Below are positions 37,282 through 45,430 of a DNA stretch of 64,000 bases, piece after piece; positions within the stretch are counted from its first letter, which is position 1, and each line of letters starts with the position of its first letter. Made by a program: the position numbers and the translations under genes. Source of the DNA: Marinobacter sp. EhC06 (GTDB lineage Bacteria > Pseudomonadota > Gammaproteobacteria > Pseudomonadales > Oleiphilaceae); the NCBI RefSeq assembly GCF_001650915.1, contig NZ_LXYO01000023.1:186001-250000 (forward strand), in the 5' to 3' direction. The notes under the pieces were generated by a model. That model was not told the origin of the DNA, ran no database searches, and saw nothing but the letters and a program-made list of their open reading frames with translations.

Positions 37282-38130
37282 TCAAGCCACCGGCAGCGAT
37301 TCGTCGCTGCCCCAGTCCGCCCAGGAACCGTCGTACAACGAGAGCTGGTTATACCCGGCCAGCTCCGCCGCCAGCAGAATGATGCAGGCGGTGATGCCAG
37401 AACCGCAGGAAAACACCAGTTGCTGCCCGTTTCCGGGCTGAAGGTTCGGAGCAAGCTGTTTGAACATTGCCGCCAGCTCACTGTCCGGTTTGAACCGATA
37501 ACCGTCCAGCACCTCGGTAAACGGAAGGTTGAGCGAGTTAGGGATATGGCCACCACGCACACCCGGACGAGGCTCCGGGGCCTGGGCCAGGAACCGCGCC
37601 CGGGATCGCGCATCAATCACCGCTACTTGCTCGTCGTCCAGATGCTGTAGAACGAAGGCGGAATCCCGAACCCGTTCGCGGCCCAGACGGCCCGCCATGC
37701 TGCCGGCGGAAGCCGCACCCTGAACCGGAGCCGACACCGTTTCACGCCCCTCGTCTAACCACAGCGGCAGTCCACCATCCAGCACGAATACCTGTTCAAG
37801 GCCCATCGACCGCAGAATCCACCAGGCCCGGGGAGCGGAATAGATTCCCTGGTTGTCGTAAAGCACCACCAGGCTTTCAGGCGTTATGCCCAGCCTGCAA
37901 ACTTCCTGCGTGAACTGTTCCTCGGTGGGAAACGCATGGATCTGGGACGATTCGGTATTGCAGAGCGTTCCCTCCAGATCGATCTGGTAACTCCCCGGTA
38001 TCCACACCGGCTGGTCGTAAATGATCGGCTCCTTGCCAATAACCGTGGCCATACTGGCGTCGATCAGAACCAACCGTTCGTTATCGAGGTTTTCCTGCAG
38101 CCAGTCGGTGGTTACGAGTGGTGACGCCAT
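37282..38130 (-). CDS. sseA: 3-mercaptopyruvate/thiosulfate sulfurtransferase
   Basis: This 282-residue protein has two rhodanese domains (about 5-130 and 155-280). The active loop CGSGITA starts at C242; mercaptopyruvate sulfurtransferases have CGSGVTA whereas thiosulfate rhodaneses have CRKGVT, so the mercaptopyruvate type is favoured. Arg in ARSRARFLAQ lies in the substrate region. It has AAAGGAGC before the ATG. It converges with the cytochrome gene and stands 76 nt upstream of ridA on the same strand. Confidence 0.9.
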   Translation of the reverse strand: MASPLVTTDWLQENLDNERLVLIDASMATVIGKEPIIYDQPVWIPGSYQIDLEGTLCNTESSQIHAFPTEEQFTQEVCRLGITPESLVVLYDNQGIYSAPRAWWILRSMGLEQVFVLDGGLPLWLDEGRETVSAPVQGAASAGSMAGRLGRERVRDSAFVLQHLDDEQVAVIDARSRARFLAQAPEPRPGVRGGHIPNSLNLPFTEVLDGYRFKPDSELAAMFKQLAPNLQPGNGQQLVFSCGSGITACIILLAAELAGYNQLSLYDGSWADWGSDESLPVA

Positions 38131-38206
38131 GGTGTGCTCCTTTCCATACCAGAAATAAACGGCGGACTGCGCAGCCCGGCGAATCGCCAGATCTTCCCGA
38201 CTGCCC

Positions 38207-38557
38207 TCAGGAGGTAGCCGCGATCACCGAGATTTCCACCAGCAACTCCGGCGACGCCATCTGAGCCTGAACGCAGGCCCTGGCCGGCGCCGTACCTTCG
38301 GGCACCCAGTTGTCCCACACCTCGTTCAGGGCCTTGAAATCGGCCATATCCGCCAGGTAGATCGTTGCCGACAGGATTCTGTCGCGGCTGGAACCAGCGG
38401 TCTCCAGCAACTCGTCCACTTTCTCCAGCATCCCGGTTACCTGGGTACGAATGTCGCCGTCCCGGTCCTTGGCAACCTGACCGCAAAGGTAAGCGGTGCC
38501 GTTGTGTTTTACGATCTTGCTCATTCGGTTGTTGGTGGCAATACGTTCAATGGTCAT
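38207..38557 (-). CDS. ridA: RidA-family reactive intermediate deaminase
   Basis: This 116-residue protein is of the RidA/YjgF family, which hydrolyses enamine/imine intermediates from PLP enzymes. The arginine of the active pocket lies in APARACVQA. Family signs are [24 protein letters not shown] and LVEISVIA at the C terminus. It ends 76 nt before the sulfurtransferase start; the two may be co-transcribed. Catalytic arginine is present, so it may be active. Confidence 0.9.
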   Translation of the reverse strand: MTIERIATNNRMSKIVKHNGTAYLCGQVAKDRDGDIRTQVTGMLEKVDELLETAGSSRDRILSATIYLADMADFKALNEVWDNWVPEGTAPARACVQAQMASPELLVEISVIAATS

Positions 38558-38605
38558 GGTAATGGCCTTGTTGGGGATTGGAGTGACTGTGTAACCAGAG
38601 ACTGG

Positions 38606-38899
38606 TTAAGCTGCTTCGAAGTCCAGCCGATGAATACCCTCCAGATTGACTGTGCCGCGAGCTACCCATAGGTCATACATATCTTGCATCGCCAACCAAC
38701 TCTCAGGAGTACGCCCGAGAACTTTGGACAGCCGCAGAGACATTTCAGGGCTAATGCCACTATCCCCTTTGAGCAAACGGGACAAAGTGGAGGGTGAAAC
38801 GCCCAGACTGGAAGCAAGCTGACGAGAGCTGATACCGAAAGGCTCCAGGTACACCTCACGAATGAATTCACCAGGATGCGGCGGATTATGCATAGTCAT
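38606..38899 (-). CDS. higA: HigA-family antitoxin (first copy)
   Basis: This 97-residue helix-turn-helix antitoxin has the HigA opening [18 protein letters not shown] and [25 protein letters not shown]. It would repress its own operon and neutralise HigB. The start at 38899 overlaps the TAA of the upstream toxin remnant (TAATG). Because that toxin is broken, this antitoxin is an orphan and may guard against other HigB toxins. Confidence 0.9.
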   Translation of the reverse strand: MTMHNPPHPGEFIREVYLEPFGISSRQLASSLGVSPSTLSRLLKGDSGISPEMSLRLSKVLGRTPESWLAMQDMYDLWVARGTVNLEGIHRLDFEAA

Positions 38900-39133
38900 T
38901 AGTGATAATCCTCATAATCAAGAATGTAGGCGTTGCCGTCCTGAAATTCGAACGTCATGCGCCAATTTCCGTTCACCCTAACGACCACCGGCCTTTGTCT
39001 TTTCCCTTCAATGGAAGAAGCCGAAAACCAGGGATATCCATGTCCTCCACTGAAGTCGCCGTATCCAGAGCCGCCAGCTGCATACGCAGCTTCTTGGCAT
39101 GGTCGGGTTGTATGCCAGACGTGTGGCCGTTGG
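38899..39133 (-). pseudogene. higB: HigB toxin remnant, 5' truncated and frameshifted
   Basis: Translation on the minus strand gives GHTSGIQPDHAKKL, MQLAALDTATSVEDMDIPG, GRWS, then after a missing base VRVNGNWRMTFEF and [13 protein letters not shown], the HigB family in order. One base is lost between 38982 and 38983, which leads to an early TGA. The first 15 to 20 family residues are also absent: the homology begins just after the stop of the upstream second higA. The toxin is therefore inactive. Confidence 0.8.
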
Positions 39134-39448
39134 TTATGCCCTGGGCCCGATTTCAGATACAGAACTCCACGGACGAATATTCTTTAACTGATCCTCAAGG
39201 GCATCTTCCGCAATCTCAGTGTCGTAGGCTGCCTGAGCTCGCAACCAATAGCCATTGGACAAACCAAAGAAGCGACAAAGTCGCAGGTCCGTGTCTGCGG
39301 TTATCGAACGCTTTCCAGCAATAATCTGGCCTATCCTCTGAGCAGGCACCCCAATCTCTTTGGCCAAGCGGTATTGAGAAATACCCATCGGCTCAAGAAA
39401 CTCTTCCTTCAGTAACTCGCCTGGCGTTACAGCTTCAATGTTGCGCAT
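39134..39448 (-). CDS. higA: HigA-family antitoxin (second copy)
   Basis: This 104-residue antitoxin opens MRNIEAVTPGELLKEEFLEPMG and has HTH SQYRLAKEIGVPAQRIGQIIAG. It follows the second toxin by 10 nt, the usual toxin-first HigBA order. The last bases including the stop (GCATAAC) resemble an integron core site, and the sequence right after belongs to the broken first toxin, so its own attC site seems to be lost by recombination. Confidence 0.9.
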   Translation of the reverse strand: MRNIEAVTPGELLKEEFLEPMGISQYRLAKEIGVPAQRIGQIIAGKRSITADTDLRLCRFFGLSNGYWLRAQAAYDTEIAEDALEDQLKNIRPWSSVSEIGPRA

Positions 39449-39458
39449 GAGTTACCTC

Positions 39459-39737
39459 CTAATGGTAATCAACAATTTCGACATCTTCCGCGCCAGCCTT
39501 GGTCCATCGGAAGCAAACCCGGAACTGCCTGTTGATTCGGATGCTGTGCTGACCTTGGCGATCACCAAGCAATGGCTCCAACATATTCCCGGGCGGTACT
39601 TTAAGATCATCCAACTGGCTTGCAGCCTGGAGTTGCCGAATTTTCCTCAAAGCAACTCGTTCAAAATTGACAAAGCGTCTGACTCGGCGCCCCCTTGCCA
39701 GCTTCTCGGTATCCTTACACTTGAACGATATGATCAT
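39459..39737 (-). CDS. higB: RelE/HigB-family toxin
   Basis: This 92-residue mRNA-interferase-like toxin reads MIISFKCKDTEKLARG, FVNFERVALRKIRQLQAA, LLGDRQGQHSIRINRQFRVCF and ends ...VEIVDYH, all typical. The start at 39737 is chosen because family members begin there; the ribosome site is weak, and the open frame extends 27 codons up. It lies just inside an integron cassette: the attC core of the previous cassette ends 69 nt upstream of this start. Confidence 0.88.
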   Translation of the reverse strand: MIISFKCKDTEKLARGRRVRRFVNFERVALRKIRQLQAASQLDDLKVPPGNMLEPLLGDRQGQHSIRINRQFRVCFRWTKAGAEDVEIVDYH

Positions 39738-39806
39738 ATGGAAATGATGACGCAGAGCGTTAATAACGTCAAGCGTTAGTATGCGGCAAAGTAGGCTGAG
39801 AGAGGG

Positions 39807-39893
39807 GCATAACGCCAAAATTAAGCGGCGCCCGACTAGGGCGTCCGGTGGACGGCCGCTAGGCCGGGAACGAACTTGAATGATTGGTTAGGC
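39807..39893 (-). repeat. Integron attC recombination site
   Basis: On the minus strand this 87-nt element begins GCCTAAC (39893-39887) and ends GTTATGC (39813-39807), the outer core sites. Inside, TTCAAG near the left end pairs with CTTAA near the right end, and AGCGGC (39824-39829) pairs with GCCGCT (39855-39860) in the middle. Spacing and order fit an attC with its two stem parts. It separates the orphan cassette gene from the HigBA cassette. Confidence 0.8.
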
Positions 39894-39898
39894 ATTTC

Positions 39899-40249
39899 TC
39901 AGTCTCCCGCACCGCATGGAGCTGCCGGTAGTTTGCCTGCCAGAGTTCGCTGCCAAGCAGTGGCCACCTCTTTGGAACTGAATGCTCTATGTAAGTCCCC
40001 ACTGGAAATTGGCACCCATATTGTCGCCCTTAAGAACTCCCGATCACCGACAACAAAGCGGGTCATGCTGCCGCTGTTTGATTCAGTGAACCTCTCAAAA
40101 CTCTTGGCGCCAACTTTTGTCAGCTTTACGTGAACTGGCCACCCGCTTTCGGTCTGTGCCCCTACTGCCGACTGCTGCACGTAGGCCGAACAAAGGTGGA
40201 AATCTAGCTCAGCTTCTGCTGTAACAACGCTGGGGATAACCAGCAACAA
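39899..40249 (-). CDS. Orphan integron cassette gene, exported protein of unknown function
   Basis: This 116-codon frame starts formally with TTG. The frame continues upstream without a stop as LKWIAILLLVIPSVVTAEA, a signal-peptide shape, but no ATG or GTG is available before the cassette core site; the true start is unclear. The body (ELDFHLCSAYVQQSAVGAQTE...) is not recognised. Its stop is 6 nt before the attC, as usual for cassette genes, and no ribosome site is obvious. Confidence 0.55.
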   Translation of the reverse strand: MLLVIPSVVTAEAELDFHLCSAYVQQSAVGAQTESGWPVHVKLTKVGAKSFERFTESNSGSMTRFVVGDREFLRATIWVPISSGDLHRAFSSKEVATAWQRTLAGKLPAAPCGAGD

Positions 40250-40277
40250 AATAGCGATCCATTTCAGCGTGACGATT

Positions 40278-40296
40278 GCCTAACAGCTAATTCAAC
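40278..40296 (-). repeat. Partial attC / integron core site
   Basis: On the minus strand GTTGAATTAGCTGTTAGGC ends with the core site GTTAGGC (40284-40278), with a TTGAATTAG inner arm. The matching left half is not seen, so this is a remnant of the previous attC or of attI. It bounds the orphan cassette at its 5' side. Confidence 0.6.
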
Positions 40297-40471
40297 GACA
40301 AATGACATCTATCCCAGCTTCACCTTTCCACCACTCGGCAGCATTAGATTTCCACGCTGTATCAAACAATTACCAGTCTTAAACCGTAGCCGGGCCGGGG
40401 ATGGGCGTCAATTTTCGTCCGGCCGCCTGCTCGTTTATTCCCAGGCTCTTTGTGGTCCGTGATTTTGGCCT

Positions 40472-41239
40472 TTAGCCCGGAACAAACACCGGAAAACCAT
40501 CCAGTTCGGCAGAAAGCAAACGCTGGCCAAACAGGCTTTCGAGTGCAGAGGTGACCAGCATGTCGCGGGCCGGGCCCCAGCAGGCCTGGCCATCGGGATA
40601 CAGGAGGAGGATCTGGTCGCACCATCGGGCGGCCAGATTGAGGTCGTGGAGGCACATGAAGACAGCCCGGTCGCAGGCTGCCTGCTGGCGCAGCAGCTTC
40701 ATAACGGCAGTCTGATGCTGTAAGTCCAGATGATTGGTCGGCTCGTCCAGGAGCCAGATTTCCGGGCTTTGGGTCATCAGGGTGGCAATGGCTACCCGCT
40801 GGCGTTCGCCGCCGGATAGGGTGTTCACCAGGCGATCTTTCAGGTGGATCGCGTCCAGGGCTTCAAGGGCCCGTTCTGCAATCGCCAGATCCTCACCACT
40901 CTCCATCTGCCAGGGTAACAGCCAGGGGTGGCGACCGATCAGGGCGGTTTCCAATACAGTTGCCGGGAATCCATCCTGCCGGTCCTGGAATACCAGGCCC
41001 ATCTGTTGCGAGACGGTCTTGCGGCGGATGTCGCCCAACGGCGTACCATCGAGCAGCAGTTGTCCGCTTCGGGGCTCCCACAATCCTGCCAGGGTGTGAA
41101 GCAAGGTGGTTTTGCCCACGCCGTTGGGGCCCAGCACACCCCAGACCTGTCCCGGTTCGATCACCAGATTCAGGGGAACGCCTGAGGCACGCCCCGGAAT
41201 GTCGATGATCAGCGCTTCGGTGGTCAGGCGTGTCATCAT
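40472..41239 (-). CDS. btuD: Vitamin B12 ABC transporter ATPase
   Basis: This 255-residue ABC ATPase has Walker A GPNGVGKT, signature LSGGERQRVA, Walker B IWLLDEPTNH and the switch histidine in CLHDLN. It belongs to the FecE/BtuD type that works with FecCD permeases. The ATG at 41239 overlaps the btuC stop by 3 to 4 nt. B12 as substrate follows from the riboswitch and BtuB upstream in the same direction; siderophores are the alternative. Confidence 0.9.
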   Translation of the reverse strand: MMTRLTTEALIIDIPGRASGVPLNLVIEPGQVWGVLGPNGVGKTTLLHTLAGLWEPRSGQLLLDGTPLGDIRRKTVSQQMGLVFQDRQDGFPATVLETALIGRHPWLLPWQMESGEDLAIAERALEALDAIHLKDRLVNTLSGGERQRVAIATLMTQSPEIWLLDEPTNHLDLQHQTAVMKLLRQQAACDRAVFMCLHDLNLAARWCDQILLLYPDGQACWGPARDMLVTSALESLFGQRLLSAELDGFPVFVPG

Positions 41240-42210
41240 CGGCTCCTATACAACAGGTACAGGAAGGTCGGGACGCCGATCAGCGCGGTGATCACGCCAA
41301 CTGGCAACTGTTCCGGCGCGATGACCACCCGTGCCAGGGTGTCTGCAAGCACCAGCAGCGTGCCGCCGGCCAGTGCGCAGGCTGGCAGAATCAGGCGCTG
41401 GTCGTTGCCCAGCACCAGCCGCAACATATGCGGCACCACCAGACCAACAAAGCCGACCGAACCGGCCATGGTGACGGCGGTTGCGGTCAGCAGGCTGGCC
41501 ATCAGGTAGATCGACCATTCCAGTGGTCGCACCGAAACGCCCAGGGCCGCCGCCTGTAGGGAACCCCGGGCCAACACGTTCAGGGCCCGGCCCAGCGGAA
41601 ACACCATCAGGCATACCAGCACCAGAATGATCAGCCCCGGCCACGGCGTGGCTGCGTGGGAAAGATCGCCCATCAGCCAGTACAGCATGCCCGGCAATCG
41701 GCTGGCCGGGGTCATCGAGAGGATCAGGGTAATGATGGCGCCCCAGCCGGCGGCGACCACCACACCGGTGAGCAACAACCGCGAGGGCGTCCAGCTGCCA
41801 CTGCCGTGGGCCAGGCCAAACACCAGCAGAGTCGCCAGCATCGCGCCGGCAAACGCGGAGCCGGATACCAGAAAACCGCCAACGCCGGCCAGCATGGCCA
41901 GTAACGCGCCCACTGCCGCGCCACCTGAGAGCCCCAACACGTAGGGATCGGCCAGGGGGTTTCGCAACAATACCTGCATTAAAGCCCCGGCCACGGCCAG
42001 CAAACCGCCGGTGGCAAACGCACTCAGTGTCCGGGGCAGCCGTAACTCCAGAATCAGCGTTTTCTGTAACTCGGTACCACTTCCGGTTATCACACGCAGC
42101 GTGTCCTCAAAGCCGATGGCCGTGCTACCGATACCGACGGAGAGCAGGGCCGCCAGAAATCCTGCCAGCAACAGAACGAGGAGTGGTTTGTAAGGGCTAG
42201 AGATTGGCAC
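41236..42210 (-). CDS. btuC: Vitamin B12 ABC transporter permease
   Basis: This 324-residue FecCD-family permease has about ten membrane helices. Family marks are LRLPRTLSAFATGGLLAVAGALMQVLLRNPLADPYVLGLSGGAA and GSVGFVGLVVPHMLR, the coupling helix to the ATPase. The start overlaps the end of btuF by 14 nt, which indicates tight coupling in the btuB-F-C-D set. Confidence 0.92.
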   Translation of the reverse strand: MPISSPYKPLLVLLLAGFLAALLSVGIGSTAIGFEDTLRVITGSGTELQKTLILELRLPRTLSAFATGGLLAVAGALMQVLLRNPLADPYVLGLSGGAAVGALLAMLAGVGGFLVSGSAFAGAMLATLLVFGLAHGSGSWTPSRLLLTGVVVAAGWGAIITLILSMTPASRLPGMLYWLMGDLSHAATPWPGLIILVLVCLMVFPLGRALNVLARGSLQAAALGVSVRPLEWSIYLMASLLTATAVTMAGSVGFVGLVVPHMLRLVLGNDQRLILPACALAGGTLLVLADTLARVVIAPEQLPVGVITALIGVPTFLYLLYRSR

Positions 42211-43081
42211 GGGCCTGCTCCAGGGTCTGGCACAGGTGTCTGGCGCCGTCTGCCATTCGTAGCGTAGGGCGCGCCAGCAGGTCCGGCGGTTCGAGGAAGA
42301 GGTTGCCGGCGGCTACCGCTGCCAGGCCCGGAAACTCACGCCAGGCTTCCAGCCACTGCCTGTCATCCGAAGACCCGGCGGTGATAATGGCTTCGGGGTT
42401 GGCTTCCAGAACCGCCTCCCGGCTTATCCGGGGCACCAGCCGTGGCAGCTCGCCGAACAAATTCACGCCGCCGCACAGGGTTATGGCCTTGCTGATCAGC
42501 TCGTCCCGATTCACGGTCATCAGTGGCTGGTCCCATATCTGGTAGAACACCTTAACCGGTCTGGCATCGGCATACTGAGCTTTCAGCGTGGCCATTTCTG
42601 CGCGAAACGCTTCGGCCCGCTCAGCGCCGAGCTCCGGTGAACCCGTCAGCAACGCCAGATCCGACACCGCCACGGCAATGTCGTCAAACGTTCGTGGAGC
42701 AAGCCAGAAAACGAGAATGCCAAGGCCGGACAGCCGTTCCAACTGGCTGCGGGAATTCCCATCCACCCAGGCCACCACCAGCTCCGGCGCCAGCGAAACA
42801 ATGGATTCCAGATCCAGGCGATTGCTGTCGCCCACCTGCGGCAAATCCGCAGCCTCTGCGGGATAGTCACTCCAGGCACTCACCGCCACCACCCTGTCAC
42901 CGGCGCCTGCAGAGAACAACAGCTCGGTGGCGCCCGGTGACAGGGAGACAACGCGTTGCGCGGGTTCCGCCAGGCATACACGCTGGTTCAGCGCGTCCCT
43001 TGCACAGGGCCCCTCTGCCTGTGCCAACAAGGGCGCAAGCAGAGACAGCACACACAATGCAGCGAGCCCGGAGTGCCTCAT
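42197..43081 (-). CDS. btuF: Periplasmic cobalamin-binding protein
   Basis: This 294-residue binding protein has a signal peptide (cleavage near LLAQAEG) and the class III binding fold: QRVVSLSPGATELLFSAGAGDRVVAVSAWSDYPAEA, DLESIVSLAPELVVAW and WDQPLMTVN. BtuF recognises B12 and hands it to BtuCD. It starts 30 nt after the btuB stop, so it is in one operon under the riboswitch. Confidence 0.9.
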   Translation of the reverse strand: MRHSGLAALCVLSLLAPLLAQAEGPCARDALNQRVCLAEPAQRVVSLSPGATELLFSAGAGDRVVAVSAWSDYPAEAADLPQVGDSNRLDLESIVSLAPELVVAWVDGNSRSQLERLSGLGILVFWLAPRTFDDIAVAVSDLALLTGSPELGAERAEAFRAEMATLKAQYADARPVKVFYQIWDQPLMTVNRDELISKAITLCGGVNLFGELPRLVPRISREAVLEANPEAIITAGSSDDRQWLEAWREFPGLAAVAAGNLFLEPPDLLARPTLRMADGARHLCQTLEQARANL

Positions 43082-43111
43082 AGAGGGTGGAAGCCTCTTG
43101 GATCGGTGAAT

Positions 43112-44950
43112 TTACTGCTGGAAATCATAGCGCACCGAGGCCATGAAGGTTCGGCCGGCGGCCAGATAGTCGAAAGGCGCGAAGGTTGCACTGTCATAGC
43201 CAATGCTGGTGGCATAGCGACGATCCAGTACGTTATCGACCTTGAACGAGGCCGACCAACCAGGCTGAAAGTTCCAGGCAGCCCTCAAGTCCACAGTGCC
43301 ATAGCCTGGCAGCAGGCTGGTGTTCGCTGCGTCGTTATAGCGGTCGCTCTCGGCGATAAAGCTGGCTCCCACAGACCACTGAGAAAACAGGCGATCAATA
43401 TCCAAACGCACATTCTTTTCCGCGCGACGCGGTAAACGGGCGCCGGTATCGCGGTTCTCGGTATCCGCGTAGGTTACCGCTGCCGCCAGATTCCAGTCAG
43501 CAGTCTCGATACCGGAAGAAACCTCAACGCCACGGATTCTGGCCGTTTCGACGTTTTCCATGGTGCCCTCAAACGTCACCGGGTCAGAGACATAGGTAAT
43601 CAGGTCTTTCACATCGTTCTGGTAAATCGCAATGTCCCAGAACCAGCGATCGTAACGCCCGGAGAAACCGGCTTCGACCATCTGCCCCTCTTCCGCATTG
43701 AGGTCGGGATTACCGGTGTAGAACGGCACAGTCAGGTAAAGATCATTAAAGGTTGGTGCCCGGAACGACGTTGCATAGCTGAGGCGAAAACGATGGGCGC
43801 GGTCCAGCTGGTGACCAAAGGCCACACCGCCAGTCTCCTCTTTGCCGTAGGCCTCGTTGTCATCAAGACGCAGACTGAGCATCAGATCGGTGGCATCAAA
43901 GTTCAGACGACCCTGGCCAAAAACCGCGCTGTTGGTCCGGCTGTCTTCCGTGAAATTGCTGGTGCCATCCACTTCATCAATCATGACTTCCGTGCCCAGA
44001 ACCAGCTCATGAACACCGGCCGTCAGGGTGTTTTCCCAGCGCGCTGAGCGAGACAGTGTGTCGAAAGTACTGGGATTGGCTCCGAAGGTATCCTGTTCGT
44101 CGCGGGCTTCCGAGAACTGGATCCGTGTGCGCCAGTAGTCACTTGCAACCGCTTCCAGATGTAAGCCCATGGCACGGATCAGGAAATCGGTATCACCGCC
44201 TTCAAACTCGGTGTTACCTTCGGACTGGAACACGGTCAGCCCTGCGCCGCCACCCTGGTCAAAACTGTGGCTCAGCTTGGCCAGGCCGCCGGTGTTCCGA
44301 AAGCCCTTGTCTTCACCGCCATCTCTCAGATTGGTGCCATCGGTGTCCGAATAGACGCCACTGGCCAGGAACGAGGAACGGCCTTCCCGGCCAGCCAATC
44401 CAACGGTAACCTCACGGGTTTTATGGGAGCCCCCTTTTAGTTCGCCCCAACCCTGGCGCCCGGCTTCAGGTTCCAGGGTGAACGCCTGGATGACACCACC
44501 CACCGCATCGGCACCGTAGAGCGAGCTCTTCGCGCCCCGCACCAGTTCAACCCGTTCCATCAATTCCGGAGGCAAAAACTGCCAGGGCGGGATGCCCGCA
44601 GAGGCAGAGCGCAATCGGATACCATCAAGAAGCAGCACTGTACCTGAGCTCCCCGCGCCCCGCAGGAATACGCTGGTGGTCTTGCCGTAGCTGCCGTCCG
44701 ACACCACATTGATCCCCGGCTGGGCGCGCAGCAAATCGCGGAATTCCGCGGGCTGTTGCCGATCAATATCCTCCTTCTCGATGACCGTAACCGAAGACAA
44801 ACTCTCACCAACGGTCTTTGGCCCCAGTGTCGCGGTAACCACGATTGGATCCAGGGCATCGGATTCCGGGGCAGACTGGGCCGAGACGGCCATAGGCAGG
44901 GCGGCCAGGGAAACGCCGGCCAATACAACAGGGCATTGAATTCTGAACAT
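43112..44950 (-). CDS. btuB: TonB-dependent cobalamin receptor BtuB
   Basis: This 612-residue outer membrane receptor has a signal peptide (cleavage near VSAQS), a TonB box (PIVVTATL), a plug (QPAEFRDLLRAQPGINVV, FLRGAGSSGTVLLLDGIRL) and a barrel ending YDFQQ. The size matches E. coli BtuB (614). The start MFRIQCP (44950) has GGAG 8 nt before it. The cobalamin riboswitch in its leader identifies the substrate. Confidence 0.92.
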   Translation of the reverse strand: MFRIQCPVVLAGVSLAALPMAVSAQSAPESDALDPIVVTATLGPKTVGESLSSVTVIEKEDIDRQQPAEFRDLLRAQPGINVVSDGSYGKTTSVFLRGAGSSGTVLLLDGIRLRSASAGIPPWQFLPPELMERVELVRGAKSSLYGADAVGGVIQAFTLEPEAGRQGWGELKGGSHKTREVTVGLAGREGRSSFLASGVYSDTDGTNLRDGGEDKGFRNTGGLAKLSHSFDQGGGAGLTVFQSEGNTEFEGGDTDFLIRAMGLHLEAVASDYWRTRIQFSEARDEQDTFGANPSTFDTLSRSARWENTLTAGVHELVLGTEVMIDEVDGTSNFTEDSRTNSAVFGQGRLNFDATDLMLSLRLDDNEAYGKEETGGVAFGHQLDRAHRFRLSYATSFRAPTFNDLYLTVPFYTGNPDLNAEEGQMVEAGFSGRYDRWFWDIAIYQNDVKDLITYVSDPVTFEGTMENVETARIRGVEVSSGIETADWNLAAAVTYADTENRDTGARLPRRAEKNVRLDIDRLFSQWSVGASFIAESDRYNDAANTSLLPGYGTVDLRAAWNFQPGWSASFKVDNVLDRRYATSIGYDSATFAPFDYLAAGRTFMASVRYDFQQ

Positions 44951-45084
44951 GAAGCTTGCTCCGCACTCCGCGCGCACCCGCACGGGAATCTGGGTTTTGT
45001 TGCGGAACAGGGAATGGGGGCAGGCGGTAGACTGGTGTCAGGAAAGCGGAACCGGCATATCACCCACCCAGGTTGCCCACCGCA

Positions 45085-45300
45085 ACATCGGGTGTTTTTC
45101 CAGGCCGGTCTCCGGGCTGGCAGGCGGAACCCTGGGTTCCCGGGCAATCACCTTCCCATGTCGTGGCGACACAGTGGCGCAAAGATTGCCGTTGTCCTGC
45201 TTACCGTTGCGGGGGCAGCATCGGACTTGCACTGGCGTGACCAGGCTCACCGATTTCCCGTTTCACCCGTCGCGCTTTGCGACGGGCACCTGAAAAAAGT
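45085..45300 (-). ncRNA. Cobalamin riboswitch in the btuB leader
   Basis: On the minus strand the conserved elements come in order: GGGTGAAACGGGAA, CGGTG, GCTGCCCCCGCAACGGTAA, CACTG, GGGAAGG, GAACCC and the B12 box GCCAGCCCGGAGACCGGCC. Binding of adenosylcobalamin should shut off btuB and the genes behind it. The region 44951-45430, without a protein gene, holds this leader plus the start region of the divergent DUF294 gene. Edges are approximate. Confidence 0.95.
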
Positions 45301-45430
45301 GTGGCAAGGCTAGCAACACCCGGGTAACCGGTCAATGAAATCCATCAAAGGTCGACATGGTCGCAGGCCTCTGCCACTGCTATATTCCATGACTGACAAA
45401 CACTTTTTCTTCGCCAGAACAGGGAGTTTT

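Noticed and set aside
38592..38608. TAACCAG-AGA-CTGGTTA palindrome at the higA stop, considered as terminator or attC part
   Set aside because: The stem is only 7 bp with no T run, and the surrounding sequence has no attC core sites.
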